From Vicinamibacterales bacterium (GTDB lineage: Bacteria > Acidobacteriota > Vicinamibacteria > Vicinamibacterales > UBA2999): a stretch of 23,084 nucleotides of DNA. The translations under genes were made by a program, and so were the position numbers. The notes beneath the pieces were generated by a model. The model made no database searches and was not told where the DNA came from. It saw nothing but the letters and a program-made list of their open reading frames with translations. Below, one piece after another: positions 7,299-14,716 of the stretch. Position 1 is the first letter of the stretch, and each line of letters starts with the position of its first letter. The stretch covers positions 1 to 23,084 of the forward strand of contig JAWKHS010000035.1 of the NCBI GenBank assembly GCA_041394705.1, in the 5' to 3' direction.

Positions 7299-9887
7299 CT
7301 ACTCGACGCGCATGGCGTCCAGCGGATCGATCCGGGCGGCCCGCCGTGCCGCAGGCGCGCTTGCCCCGAACGTGACGAGCAGCGCCAGGGCCGCCGCCAC
7401 GGCGTACGCGGTCAGGCTCGTCGGGCTCACGCCCGCCAGCAGCGCCTGGAAGGCGCGCGAGGCCGCGTAGGCGCCGCCACCGCCGACGGCCAGCCCGATC
7501 GCCGTCAGCGCGGCCGTGCGCGTCAGCACGAGGCGGACCACGGCGGTCGGGCTCGCGCCGAGCGCCATCCGGACGCCGATCTCCTGCGTTCGTGCGGCGA
7601 CCACGTACGAGAGCAGCCCATACATGCCCACGAGCACGAGCAGCACGGCGAGCGACGCGAACGCTCCGAGCACGCCGACCTGGACGCTGCGGGAGGCGGT
7701 GTCGGCCTCCACGACCGCCGTCATGGGACGGATGTCCGTGATCGGCTGCAGCGGATCCGCCGCCGCCACGGCCCGGCGGATGGCCGGGATCAGGCCCTCG
7801 ATCGGTCCCGTCGTCCGGACCACCAGGTCCTTGGGCGCGTAGAAGATCGCCCCGCCGTCCACCATCTGGGCCGACGCGAAGTAGATCTGGGGTTCGCTCT
7901 GGCGCTCGAGGCCCCGGACCTTCACGTCGCCCACCACGCCGACGACCGTCATGGGATCCGTGTACGGCGTGTCCACGTGCTGACCGAGTGGATCGCGGCC
8001 CGGCCAGTGCGTCTCGGCGAACGTGCGGCTCACCACGGCCACCAGGGGCGCTCCGGCGACGTCGGTCCGTACGACGTCGCGTCCCTGCAGGAGCGGCACG
8101 CCCATCGTCGCGAAGTACCCGGGCGTGACGAAGCGCACGCTCGCCATGCGGGCATCGTCCGGCACCGTCGTGGCGTTGGTCAGCATCGGCCAGATGCCGC
8201 CGCGCATCACCATCGGCAGGAAGCTGATGTACGCGGCGCTCTCCACGCCGGGCAGCACGCCCACGTCGTCCAGGACCCGGCGATAGAACTGCTCGCGCTT
8301 CACGGTCTGCTCGTAGGCCGGCAGCGGCAGTTCCGTGCGTGCCGTGAGCACGCCGTCCGCGCGGAATCCCGGGTCCACCTGCTGCACCTGCCAGAGCGCC
8401 TGGAGGAAGAGCGCCACCACCACGAGCAGCGTCACCGTCGCCGCCACCTGGGCGATGACGAACGCGCTGCGCGTGCGCTCGGTGGCGCGCGTTCCGAAGA
8501 CGCGCGATCCGTGGCGCAGGTCCGCCGTCCGGAGCGCCCGCCCCACGCGAACCGCCGGCGCCAGGCCGAAGGCCACGCCCGTCGTGAGCGTGGCGAGGAC
8601 CGCGATGGCCAGCATCCGCCAGTCGAGCGACGGAGCCCCGGCGATCGGGAGCGTGACGGGCACGAGCGCCGCCGTGAGCGGCACCACGGCCGCGGCAAGC
8701 GCCACCCCCGTGAGTCCGCCCAACCCCGAGAGCGCCAGCCCTTCGGTGAGCACCTGCCGTGACAGGCGACGCGGCCTGGCGCCCATCGCGAGGCGGACGG
8801 CGAGCTCCCGCTGACGTTCGGCCGCGCGGGCCAGGAGCAGGCTGGCGAGGTTGGCGCACGCGATGAGGAGCACGCCGCACGACGCCCCGACGAGCGCGAG
8901 CAGGAGGATCCGTGTCTGGCGCGGCACCATCTCGCGTAGATCCGTCACGGCCGCGCCGGTCTTGTCGTTCGCGTCGGGATAGGCTCGCGCCAGCGCGGCG
9001 GCGATGCCGTCGAGCTCGGCCTGCGCGCGCGCGCGGGTCGCGTCCGGTTGGAGCCGCCCCACCGCGCGCAGGAACACGTTGCCGCGGTCCTCGAGCAGAT
9101 CGGCCGTGAACCGCATCGGGGTCCACACGTCGATGTCGCGGTCGGGGAAGTCGAACGCGGCCGGCATGACGCCCACGATCGTGTGGGCGGCCCCGTTCAG
9201 CACGAGGTCCGCGCCGAGGACGTCGGCCCTGGCGCCGAGCACGGTCCGCCAGAAGCCGTCGGACACGACCACCGGGGGCATCGCGGCCGTTTCGTCGCCG
9301 TCGACGAGCGTCCGTCCGCGCGCGGCCGGCACGGAGAGCGTCTCGAAGAGGGACGGCGTGACCCAGGCGTTCTCGAGCCGCATCGGGCCGCCTGACGTCA
9401 TCGCGTTCACCGACAGCTCCGTGAACGCGCCCATCGATCGAAACGCCGTGCTCTGCCGGCGCCAGTCCTCGTAGTTGGCGGGCGAGAGCTCCATGCGCGC
9501 GTAGCCGCGGGCCGTCTGGTCCTGCCAGAGGCCGACGAGCCGCTCCGGCTCGGGGAACGGCAGGGCGCGCACGAGCACGTGGTCGGCGAGCGAGAAGGCC
9601 ACCGTCGCGGCGCAGATGCCGAGCGCGCTCACCAGGATGACGGCTCCGGCGAAGCCCGGTCTCGTGCGGATGGTTCGAGCCACCTCGCCCAGGTCGGCCC
9701 GCGTCACTTCCGCGTGTGCGGCCGCCGCGTTGACGACGAGGTCACCCGCGGCGAGGGCCACGCGGATCGCCCGCCGCACGCCGCGAAGCGGCGCCAGCTC
9801 CAACGCGATCATGCCCAGGAGCTCCGCGCCGCGCTCGTCGCGCAGGCCGGGAGGGAAGAGGTGCAGCAGCAGCGACAGCAGGCGCAT
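7299..9887 (-). CDS. ADOP-type ABC transporter permease (MacB/FtsX duplicated)
   Basis: This 862-aa permease begins MRLLSLLLHLFPPGLRDERG, the prefix seen in acidobacterial duplicated orphan permeases. After a prefix helix region, the first membrane segment (about residues 80-100) is followed by a periplasmic MacB_PCD-like domain containing LSPANYEDWRRQ and a first FtsX module (ASCGVLLIACANLASLLLARAAERQREL, written here in part). A second MacB_PCD and a second FtsX module (GVRMALGASPTAVVRLVL) follow. No ATPase gene is adjacent, which is usual for this family; substrates are mostly unknown and may be lipophilic compounds or cell-envelope components. The ATG lies 2 nt after the PadR stop; a GTG at 9893, overlapping that stop, would add two residues. 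The ADOP-PadR pairing is a strong lineage marker. Confidence 0.9.
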   Translation of the reverse strand: MRLLSLLLHLFPPGLRDERGAELLGMIALELAPLRGVRRAIRVALAAGDLVVNAAAAHAEVTRADLGEVARTIRTRPGFAGAVILVSALGICAATVAFSLADHVLVRALPFPEPERLVGLWQDQTARGYARMELSPANYEDWRRQSTAFRSMGAFTELSVNAMTSGGPMRLENAWVTPSLFETLSVPAARGRTLVDGDETAAMPPVVVSDGFWRTVLGARADVLGADLVLNGAAHTIVGVMPAAFDFPDRDIDVWTPMRFTADLLEDRGNVFLRAVGRLQPDATRARAQAELDGIAAALARAYPDANDKTGAAVTDLREMVPRQTRILLLALVGASCGVLLIACANLASLLLARAAERQRELAVRLAMGARPRRLSRQVLTEGLALSGLGGLTGVALAAAVVPLTAALVPVTLPIAGAPSLDWRMLAIAVLATLTTGVAFGLAPAVRVGRALRTADLRHGSRVFGTRATERTRSAFVIAQVAATVTLLVVVALFLQALWQVQQVDPGFRADGVLTARTELPLPAYEQTVKREQFYRRVLDDVGVLPGVESAAYISFLPMVMRGGIWPMLTNATTVPDDARMASVRFVTPGYFATMGVPLLQGRDVVRTDVAGAPLVAVVSRTFAETHWPGRDPLGQHVDTPYTDPMTVVGVVGDVKVRGLERQSEPQIYFASAQMVDGGAIFYAPKDLVVRTTGPIEGLIPAIRRAVAAADPLQPITDIRPMTAVVEADTASRSVQVGVLGAFASLAVLLVLVGMYGLLSYVVAARTQEIGVRMALGASPTAVVRLVLTRTAALTAIGLAVGGGGAYAASRAFQALLAGVSPTSLTAYAVAAALALLVTFGASAPAARRAARIDPLDAMRVE

Positions 9888-9889
9888 GG

Positions 9890-10246
9890 TCACACCGTGC
9901 CCGGCACCACCCCGTGGGCCCGGGCGATTTGCACGAGCGCGTGCAGGCGTTCGGTTTCCGCGCGCGCGACGTCGAGGCCGAAGGCGGTCAGCCGGTAGTA
10001 GCGGCGGCGCTCGTCGTCCTGGGCCGGGGCCGGCCTCGTGTCGCACTCCTCGATCAGGCCCTGCTCCACCATCCGCTGGATCGAGCGGTAGAGCGTGCCG
10101 GCGCTCATCCGTACGGCCCCGCCCGTCCGCGCCGCGATCTCCTGGCTGATGGCGTAGCCGTGGCGATCGCCGTCGGCGAGCGCCAGCAGGATGTGCAGCG
10201 TGGCCGGCGGCAGGGGGAGGAGGTCCGCGGGGGTGGGGTCCGTCAT
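9890..10246 (-). CDS. PadR-family transcriptional regulator, acidobacterial type
   Basis: This 118-aa winged-helix regulator shows the PadR N-terminal signature: PATLHILLALADGDRHGYAI, then MSAGTLYRSIQRMVEQGLIEE, then RRRYYRLTAFGLDVARAE. The last part leads into the C-terminal dimerisation helix. PadR proteins usually repress their own operon and are released by a ligand. Here the gene lies directly upstream of the ADOP permease (2-nt gap), so it most likely controls that permease. The start at ATG 10246 gives the normal family length; the reading frame is open further upstream, but that part has no family similarity. No Shine-Dalgarno at proper spacing is visible, and a TACAAT lies only 6 nt before the ATG, suggesting a leaderless message. 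Confidence 0.9.
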   Translation of the reverse strand: MTDPTPADLLPLPPATLHILLALADGDRHGYAISQEIAARTGGAVRMSAGTLYRSIQRMVEQGLIEECDTRPAPAQDDERRRYYRLTAFGLDVARAETERLHALVQIARAHGVVPGTV

Positions 10247-10252
10247 GAGCCG

Positions 10253-10258
10253 ATTGTA
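10253..10258 (-). promoter_or_regulatory. Candidate -10 element of the padR-permease operon
   Basis: TACAAT on the minus strand matches TATAAT at five of six positions and ends 6 nt before the padR ATG, so transcription would start at or next to the A of the start codon. The small palindrome CCACAGTGG at 10260-10268 lies immediately upstream, where a PadR dimer could block the promoter. No good -35 hexamer is seen. This is inference from sequence only. Confidence 0.35.
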
Positions 10259-10363
10259 TCCACAGTGGCTATATTCTCTTCGGCTACAGACGGTGCACCG
10301 GACGCGAAGGTTCCCCGGGGGCAGCCCATGGCCGCTGGTCGAGGCCCGGTCGGGCCCGTCCTT

Positions 10364-10388
10364 GCGCCGCGATAGACTGGCGCGGCGC
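10364..10388 (+). promoter_or_regulatory. Inverted repeat enclosing a -10-like element before the amidase gene
   Basis: GCGCCGCG (10364-10371) and its perfect reverse complement CGCGGCGC (10381-10388) flank a 9-nt spacer. The -10-like TAGACT occupies 10373-10378 within it. The amidase ATG follows 24 nt downstream of the repeat. The arrangement could be an operator overlapping a promoter or an mRNA hairpin. The arms are pure G/C in a GC-rich genome, so chance is not excluded. Confidence 0.35.
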
Positions 10389-10412
10389 CATGCCGCCCCC
10401 AGGGCGCACACG

Positions 10413-11786
10413 ATGTCCCTGCCCACCGCCACCCGAATCCACCAGGCCGTGATTCGCCGCGAGCGTCGGGCGACGGACGTCGTCTCCGATGCGCTGGCGG
10501 CGATCGAGGCGCGGAATCCGGAACTGAACGCCATCGTCACCCTGAACCCCCGCGCCATGGACGAGGCGGCGGAGATCGACCGCCGGCTGCACGCCGGCGA
10601 GGACGTCGGCCCGCTGGCGGGCGTGCCGGTGGGCATCAAGGACATCACCCCGGTGGCCGGGCTCCGCACGACGTACGGCTCCCCCATCTACCGGAATCAC
10701 GTCCCGGCCGAGGACGCCGTCGTGGTGGCGCGGCTTCGCGCGGCGGGCGCTGTCGTCATCGGCAAGACCAACACGCCGGAGTTCGCCGCGGGAGCCAATA
10801 CCTGGAACACCGTCTTCGGGCCGACGCGCAATCCGTGGAATCCCGCGCTCACCGCGGGCGGATCGACCGGCGGCGGGGCCGCGGCCCTGGTCGCCGGCAT
10901 GATCGCCCTCGCCGAGGGCACCGACCTGGGGGGATCGCTCCGCATCCCGGCGGCCTTCTGCGGCGTCGTCGGCCTGCGGCCGTCGCCCGGGCTCGTGCCG
11001 CAGCACCCGGTGGACTGGGTATGGGACACGATCTCGGTGACGGGCCCGATCGCGCGGACCGTCGAGGACGTCGCGCGCATGCTGCAGGCCATCGCAGGCC
11101 CGTCGGCAGACGCGCCCCTGGCTTCGCCGGACGGCTCCCGAGACTTCGTGGCCGCGGCCGCCTCGCCGCTGCCACCGGGCACGCGCGTCGCCTACTGCCC
11201 GGACATCGCCGCCATCGGCGTGGATGCCTCGATCGAACGCTGCTGCCGTGAGGCCGCCTTCGCGCTCCGCGATGCCGGCGCCCAGGTGGCCGAGCTGGCG
11301 CTCGATCTCTCCGGGTATCGCGACACCTTCCTCACGCTGCGCGCCGAGTGGTTCCTCGCCAGCATGGCCGGACGCCTGGATCGGATCGACGAGTTCGGCG
11401 TGAACGTCCGCGCCAACGTGGACGCGGGGCTGAGGCTCGATCCCCGAGCGCTCGGCGCGGCGCACGACGCGCGCGGGCAGCTGTGGCATCGCATGCGCGA
11501 CCTCTTCTCACGCGTGGACTATCTGGTCACGCCGACCACGGCCGTCCCTCCGTTTCCCGTGGACCAGAACTACCCGGCCGAGGTGGCCGGCCGGCCCATG
11601 CGCACCTACGTCGACTGGTTCGCCCCGACGTTTCTGCTGAGCCTCACCGGGCTTCCCGCCGCCTCGGTGCCGTGCGGCCGTGACGTGCGCGGCCTGCCCG
11701 TGGGCCTGCAGATCGTCGGCCGGCCGCGGGACGAAGACGCGGTGCTCCGGCTCGCGGCGGCCGTGGAATCGAGCTCCCACGCCTGA
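10413..11786 (+). CDS. Amidase-signature family hydrolase
   Basis: This 457-aa enzyme of the amidase signature family hydrolyses a C-N amide bond through a Ser-cisSer-Lys triad. The triad is complete: Lys76 in GVPVGIKD, cis-Ser151 in GGSTGGG (the usual second Ser is Thr here), and nucleophile Ser175 in GTDLGGSLRIPAAFCG. There is no signal peptide, so it acts in the cytoplasm. No gatB or gatC lies nearby, the linker is short, and the C-terminal half (DYLVTPTTAVPPFP, then LTGLPAASVPCG) resembles stand-alone amidases. It is therefore unlikely to be GatA, and the substrate cannot be told from sequence. It is transcribed divergently from padR across 166 nt. A 7-bp hairpin lies 62 nt past its stop, before the M20 gene. 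Confidence 0.9.
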   Translation: MSLPTATRIHQAVIRRERRATDVVSDALAAIEARNPELNAIVTLNPRAMDEAAEIDRRLHAGEDVGPLAGVPVGIKDITPVAGLRTTYGSPIYRNHVPAEDAVVVARLRAAGAVVIGKTNTPEFAAGANTWNTVFGPTRNPWNPALTAGGSTGGGAAALVAGMIALAEGTDLGGSLRIPAAFCGVVGLRPSPGLVPQHPVDWVWDTISVTGPIARTVEDVARMLQAIAGPSADAPLASPDGSRDFVAAAASPLPPGTRVAYCPDIAAIGVDASIERCCREAAFALRDAGAQVAELALDLSGYRDTFLTLRAEWFLASMAGRLDRIDEFGVNVRANVDAGLRLDPRALGAAHDARGQLWHRMRDLFSRVDYLVTPTTAVPPFPVDQNYPAEVAGRPMRTYVDWFAPTFLLSLTGLPAASVPCGRDVRGLPVGLQIVGRPRDEDAVLRLAAAVESSSHA

Positions 11787-11848
11787 GCCGCGGGCCCGGT
11801 CCCGTGCGCGTCCCGAGCGTCGCGCCCGATCGGGCGGTGCGTGGTACG

Positions 11849-11867
11849 CTCCCGGCGATACCGGGAG
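11849..11867 (+). terminator. Stem-loop between the amidase and M20 genes
   Basis: CTCCCGG (11849-11855) and CCGGGAG (11861-11867) form a perfect 7-bp stem with loop CGATA. It may end amidase transcription, but no T-run follows. It also overlaps a weak -10-like TACGCT (11845-11850), so it may instead be a 5'-leader structure of the M20 gene. No other signal was found in this 157-nt gap except GGAGG at 11935-11939. Confidence 0.35.
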
Positions 11868-11943
11868 GCGCTCCGGCGCCGAGCTCGCCGACCCGATCCG
11901 GCCGTGGGCCTGATTCGACGATCCCGAAGGACCCGGAGGCATC

Positions 11944-13227
11944 GTGATCACACGACGAACCCTGCTGTCGGCGGCCCCGATGGGCCTGCTCGCGCGGCTG
12001 GCCTCGGCCCAGCCCTCGCCCGCCCCGGACCGCGTGCTCGCGGCCGTGGACGACGCCGCCGATCTCCGCCTGCTCCAGGAGATGATCCGCATGCGCTCGT
12101 ACAGCGCCGGCGGCGAGGAGAGCGCGCTCGCGAAGAAACTCGTCGCCGACATGCGTGCCCTGGGCCTCGACGCGCGGCTGCAGGACGTGGAACCCGGCCG
12201 CTACAACGCGATCGGCGTGCTGAAGGGCACGGGCGGCGGCAGGAGCCTGATGCTCAACGGACACATCGACACCAACCCGGTCGGCGTCGGCTGGACCGTG
12301 GACCCCTTCGCGGGTCTCGTCCGCGACGGGTTCGTGCACGGCATCGGCGTGTCGAACATGAAGGCGTCGGACGCGGCGTTCTTCGGCGCCGCCCGGGCGG
12401 TGGTCCGCTCCGGCGTCCGGCTCAGGGGCGACCTGGTGCTGGCGTTCGTCGTCGGCGAGCTGCAGGGCGGCGTGGGCACCAAGAAGCTCGTGGCCGACGG
12501 CGTCCGGACCGATCACTTCATCGTGGGCGAGCCGACGGACCTCGCGCTGATGACCCTGCACGCCGCCAACGTGGAGTTCGCCGTCCACACCTTCGGCGTC
12601 ACCCGGCACATGTCGAAGGCCGAGGAGGCCGTGTCGGCCATCGACACGATGTACCTCGTGATCGAGCGGCTGAAGCGGATGACCTTCTCGGGGCCGTCGA
12701 ATCCGGACCACGCCAGCGTGCGCCGGCTGAACATCGGATCCATGCGGGCCGGCCTGGGTCGCGAGTACTTCGACTGGCGGACGCCGCAGGTGCCGGACGT
12801 GGCCACGATCAAGGTGGCCGTCCGCTACGGGCCCGGCCAGACGGGCGAGGGCGTCCTGGCCGACGTCCAGCGAGAGCTCGACGCGTTGTCGCGCGAGCAT
12901 CCGGAGGTGAAGGCCGAGATCGCGCCGCCGGCCGCGTCGAACACCAACCGCACCGACGCGTTCGAGATCGCGAAGGACGCGCCCTTCGTGCAGCTCGTGC
13001 GGCGCGCGCACCAGCGCGTGATGAAGCGCGACCCTGAGGTCGGCGCCGTGGCGCCCTACCGCTATTACGGCACCGACGCGCCGTTCCTGGCCGCGGCCGG
13101 CGCCGAAGGCCTGGTCTGCGGCGTCGGCGGGAAGTACAACACGATGCCAGACGAGAAAGTCGAGCTCACCGACTTCCACGGCGGGACGCGGCTCTATGCC
13201 CTCGTGGCCGCGGAGGTGTGCGGCTGA
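11944..13227 (+). CDS. Tat-exported M20-family metallohydrolase homologue with substituted metal ligands
   Basis: This 427-aa protein resembles ArgE/DapE/carboxypeptidase G2-type M20 hydrolases. It has an N-terminal Tat-like signal (TRRTLL, cleavage near ASAQ at residues 20-23). The first metal pair H107/D109 (NGHIDTN) is present, as are the presumed catalytic base E172 (VVGELQGG), E196 in GEPTD, and H222 of the lid domain (TRHMS). The bridging Asp of the usual DMK motif is Asn138 (SNMKASD), the usual second Glu is Leu173, and the C-terminal His position reads Tyr398-Asn399 (GKYNTMPDE). It may bind one metal or none, or belong to a distinct subfamily. GTG 11944 is chosen because GGAGG lies 4 nt upstream and the signal peptide begins there. 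A strong hairpin follows the gene. Confidence 0.85.
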   Translation: MITRRTLLSAAPMGLLARLASAQPSPAPDRVLAAVDDAADLRLLQEMIRMRSYSAGGEESALAKKLVADMRALGLDARLQDVEPGRYNAIGVLKGTGGGRSLMLNGHIDTNPVGVGWTVDPFAGLVRDGFVHGIGVSNMKASDAAFFGAARAVVRSGVRLRGDLVLAFVVGELQGGVGTKKLVADGVRTDHFIVGEPTDLALMTLHAANVEFAVHTFGVTRHMSKAEEAVSAIDTMYLVIERLKRMTFSGPSNPDHASVRRLNIGSMRAGLGREYFDWRTPQVPDVATIKVAVRYGPGQTGEGVLADVQRELDALSREHPEVKAEIAPPAASNTNRTDAFEIAKDAPFVQLVRRAHQRVMKRDPEVGAVAPYRYYGTDAPFLAAAGAEGLVCGVGGKYNTMPDEKVELTDFHGGTRLYALVAAEVCG

Positions 13228-13276
13228 TCGGCGCCGACGGCGAGTCGCCGGTCCCGCCAGGCCCCGTACACGACAA

Positions 13277-13307
13277 CCGCCGGCCAGGCACGGGGCCTGG
13301 CCGGCGG
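13277..13307. terminator. Strong bidirectional hairpin between convergent genes
   Basis: A perfect 13-bp inverted repeat, CCGCCGGCCAGGC (13277-13289) and GCCTGGCCGGCGG (13295-13307), has loop ACGGG. It sits 50 nt after the M20 stop and 24 nt after the stop of the convergent envelope-protein gene. There is no T-tract on the plus side and only a short TTGT on the minus side. It is therefore likely a shared terminator of GC-rich type rather than a textbook intrinsic terminator. Confidence 0.65.
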
Positions 13308-13330
13308 CGTCGAGACGCGAACGCGCCGGA

Positions 13331-14563
13331 CTACCGGAACAGGAAGCGGAGGCCGCCCCAGAACTGGTAGTTGCTGTCGATGTCGCTGGCCTTGCGCAGC
13401 AGCACGCGGCCCTCGGTGACGAAGAACAGCGTCCTCTGATCGTCGCCCTTCCACAGCGGCAGCCCGAAGTTCACGAGCGCCGTCGGGGTGATGAAGTCCG
13501 AGTGGTTGACGTCCCACAGGCCGAGGCCCGTGCCGATGTAGGCACGGTTCGAGAACCGGCGGTTCAACTCGGCGTCCACGAAGATGCTGGACCGATCGGA
13601 TTCGTCGGTGTTGTAGGCGAAGCCGACGCCGGGCGCGAACGCCCAGCCGCTCGACCCGAGGGCCTTTTCGATGCCGACCTTCACGCCCACGAGCGGATCG
13701 CAGAAGCCGGGCAGGAACGCATTGCCGAGACCGGCCGGGTCGTTCTCGTCGTACTGGCGCCGCTGCTTGCCGAAGTAGCCGGCCACGAACGGACGCAGCG
13801 ACAGCTCACGCTCTTCGGCGAGCCGCGCCTGCTCGGCCAGCCGGGCCTCTTCGGCCTTGCGGGCTTCCTCGGCGAGCCGGGCCGCCTCGGCCTTGCGCGC
13901 TTCCTCGGCCTTGCGGGCTTCCTCGGCGCGGCGCGCTTCCTCGGCACGACGGGCCTCTTCGGCCTTGCGGGCCTCCTCGGCCTTGCGCGCCTCTTCGGCC
14001 TTGCGGGCGTCCTCGGCGCGGGCCGCGGCGGCCTCGGCGTCGCGGCGCGCCTGCTCGCGGCTCGGCTCGCGGCTCACGAGCGAGAGGTTGCCGCAGTCCT
14101 GCGGGATGACGAACGTGTAGGTCTCCTTGAGGTCGTCGATGACGAACTCGAAGGCAGGAAACGGCTTGGCGCCATCCCATCGCAGAAGGCGCAGGATGTC
14201 CGGGCGCGTGCCGCCGCGCCGGAGCGCCATCCACTCCATGGTGGTGCCGGGCGCGATCGTGACGTCGCGGACGGCGCCGTCGGCGATCTTCTGCGTGATT
14301 TCCGACTCGAACTGGGAGAGCCCCGCTTCCTTCAGCACCGCCGTGATTCCGCGCTGGGTACGCGGTTGCGCGAAGGTCTTTTGCAGGCTCTGGACGTTCC
14401 GTACCGGTGTGGTGAACCGGGAGGAGCCGCCGAGACGCCGGACGGAGTGCACCCGGTCGGCGGAACCTTGAGCGAACGACTCGACGGGCAGGCCGGCAGT
14501 CACGAACCCCAGGAGGGCGGCGAGACAGACGGCGTGCGCGCGAGCATGGACATGAATGGTCAT
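13331..14563 (-). CDS. Envelope protein: N-terminal domain, long charged helix, outer-membrane barrel-like C-terminus
   Basis: This 410-aa protein has a signal peptide at residues 1-32 (hydrophobic 11-23, cleavage near SFAQ). An N-terminal domain (about 40-165) ends in YTFVIPQDCGNL. A charged helix spans 168-253, and a beta-rich C-terminal domain (255-410) has alternating aromatic strands (SNRAYIGTGLGLW, FWGGLRFLFR) like a small outer-membrane barrel. The helix holds eleven consecutive six-residue units of KAEEAR type (188-253), so it should be a rigid single helix or coiled coil spanning part of the periplasm, as in TolA. The function is unknown. A perfect TATAAT lies about 60 nt upstream of the ATG, so the gene probably has its own promoter. 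A GAGGT lies 3 nt before the ATG, which is close. Confidence 0.75.
   Translation of the reverse strand: MTIHVHARAHAVCLAALLGFVTAGLPVESFAQGSADRVHSVRRLGGSSRFTTPVRNVQSLQKTFAQPRTQRGITAVLKEAGLSQFESEITQKIADGAVRDVTIAPGTTMEWMALRRGGTRPDILRLLRWDGAKPFPAFEFVIDDLKETYTFVIPQDCGNLSLVSREPSREQARRDAEAAAARAEDARKAEEARKAEEARKAEEARRAEEARRAEEARKAEEARKAEAARLAEEARKAEEARLAEQARLAEERELSLRPFVAGYFGKQRRQYDENDPAGLGNAFLPGFCDPLVGVKVGIEKALGSSGWAFAPGVGFAYNTDESDRSSIFVDAELNRRFSNRAYIGTGLGLWDVNHSDFITPTALVNFGLPLWKGDDQRTLFFVTEGRVLLRKASDIDSNYQFWGGLRFLFR
13805..14002 (-). repeat. Eleven tandem 18-bp units encoding the KAEEAR helix
   Basis: Exactly 198 bp encode eleven consecutive six-residue units (K/R/L-A-E-E/A/Q-A/E-R). On the plus strand the unit reads about GCCTTGCGGGCTTCCTCG, with third-position variants. 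All units stay in frame and almost all changes are synonymous or Lys/Arg/Leu swaps at one position. Copy number could vary between strains by slippage. Confidence 0.85.
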
Positions 14564-14623
14564 GACACCTCGCTGACGAAAGACTGGGGGCTGCCGCGCT
14601 GGGGTCGCGACGGCCTGTCCGCC

Positions 14624-14629
14624 ATTATA
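14624..14629 (-). promoter_or_regulatory. -10 element of the charged-helix envelope gene
   Basis: On the minus strand TATAAT is a perfect sigma-70 -10 hexamer inside a GC-rich gap of 153 nt. It would start transcription near 14617, leaving a leader of about 54 nt before the ATG at 14563. No clear -35 is seen at 16-18 nt spacing. The element makes the gene at 13331-14563 transcriptionally separable from the upstream barrel gene. Confidence 0.55.
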
Positions 14630-14716
14630 GACACAAGCCCAGCCCCTCCCGTCACTTCCGGGGGCGAATCGCAGGCCGCACGGGCGCGGAGTACCGGTCT
14701 GGGACCAGCCGAAGGC

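Noticed and set aside
10413..11786. Amidase as GatA of the tRNA-dependent amidotransferase
   Set aside because: The triad fits, but no gatB or gatC is nearby, the second Ser of the GGSS signature is Thr, and the C-terminal half resembles stand-alone amidases.
13805..14002. The tandem 18-bp units as a CRISPR-like or intergenic repeat array
   Set aside because: The units are contiguous with no spacers, lie inside one open frame, and encode a regular six-residue helix repeat.
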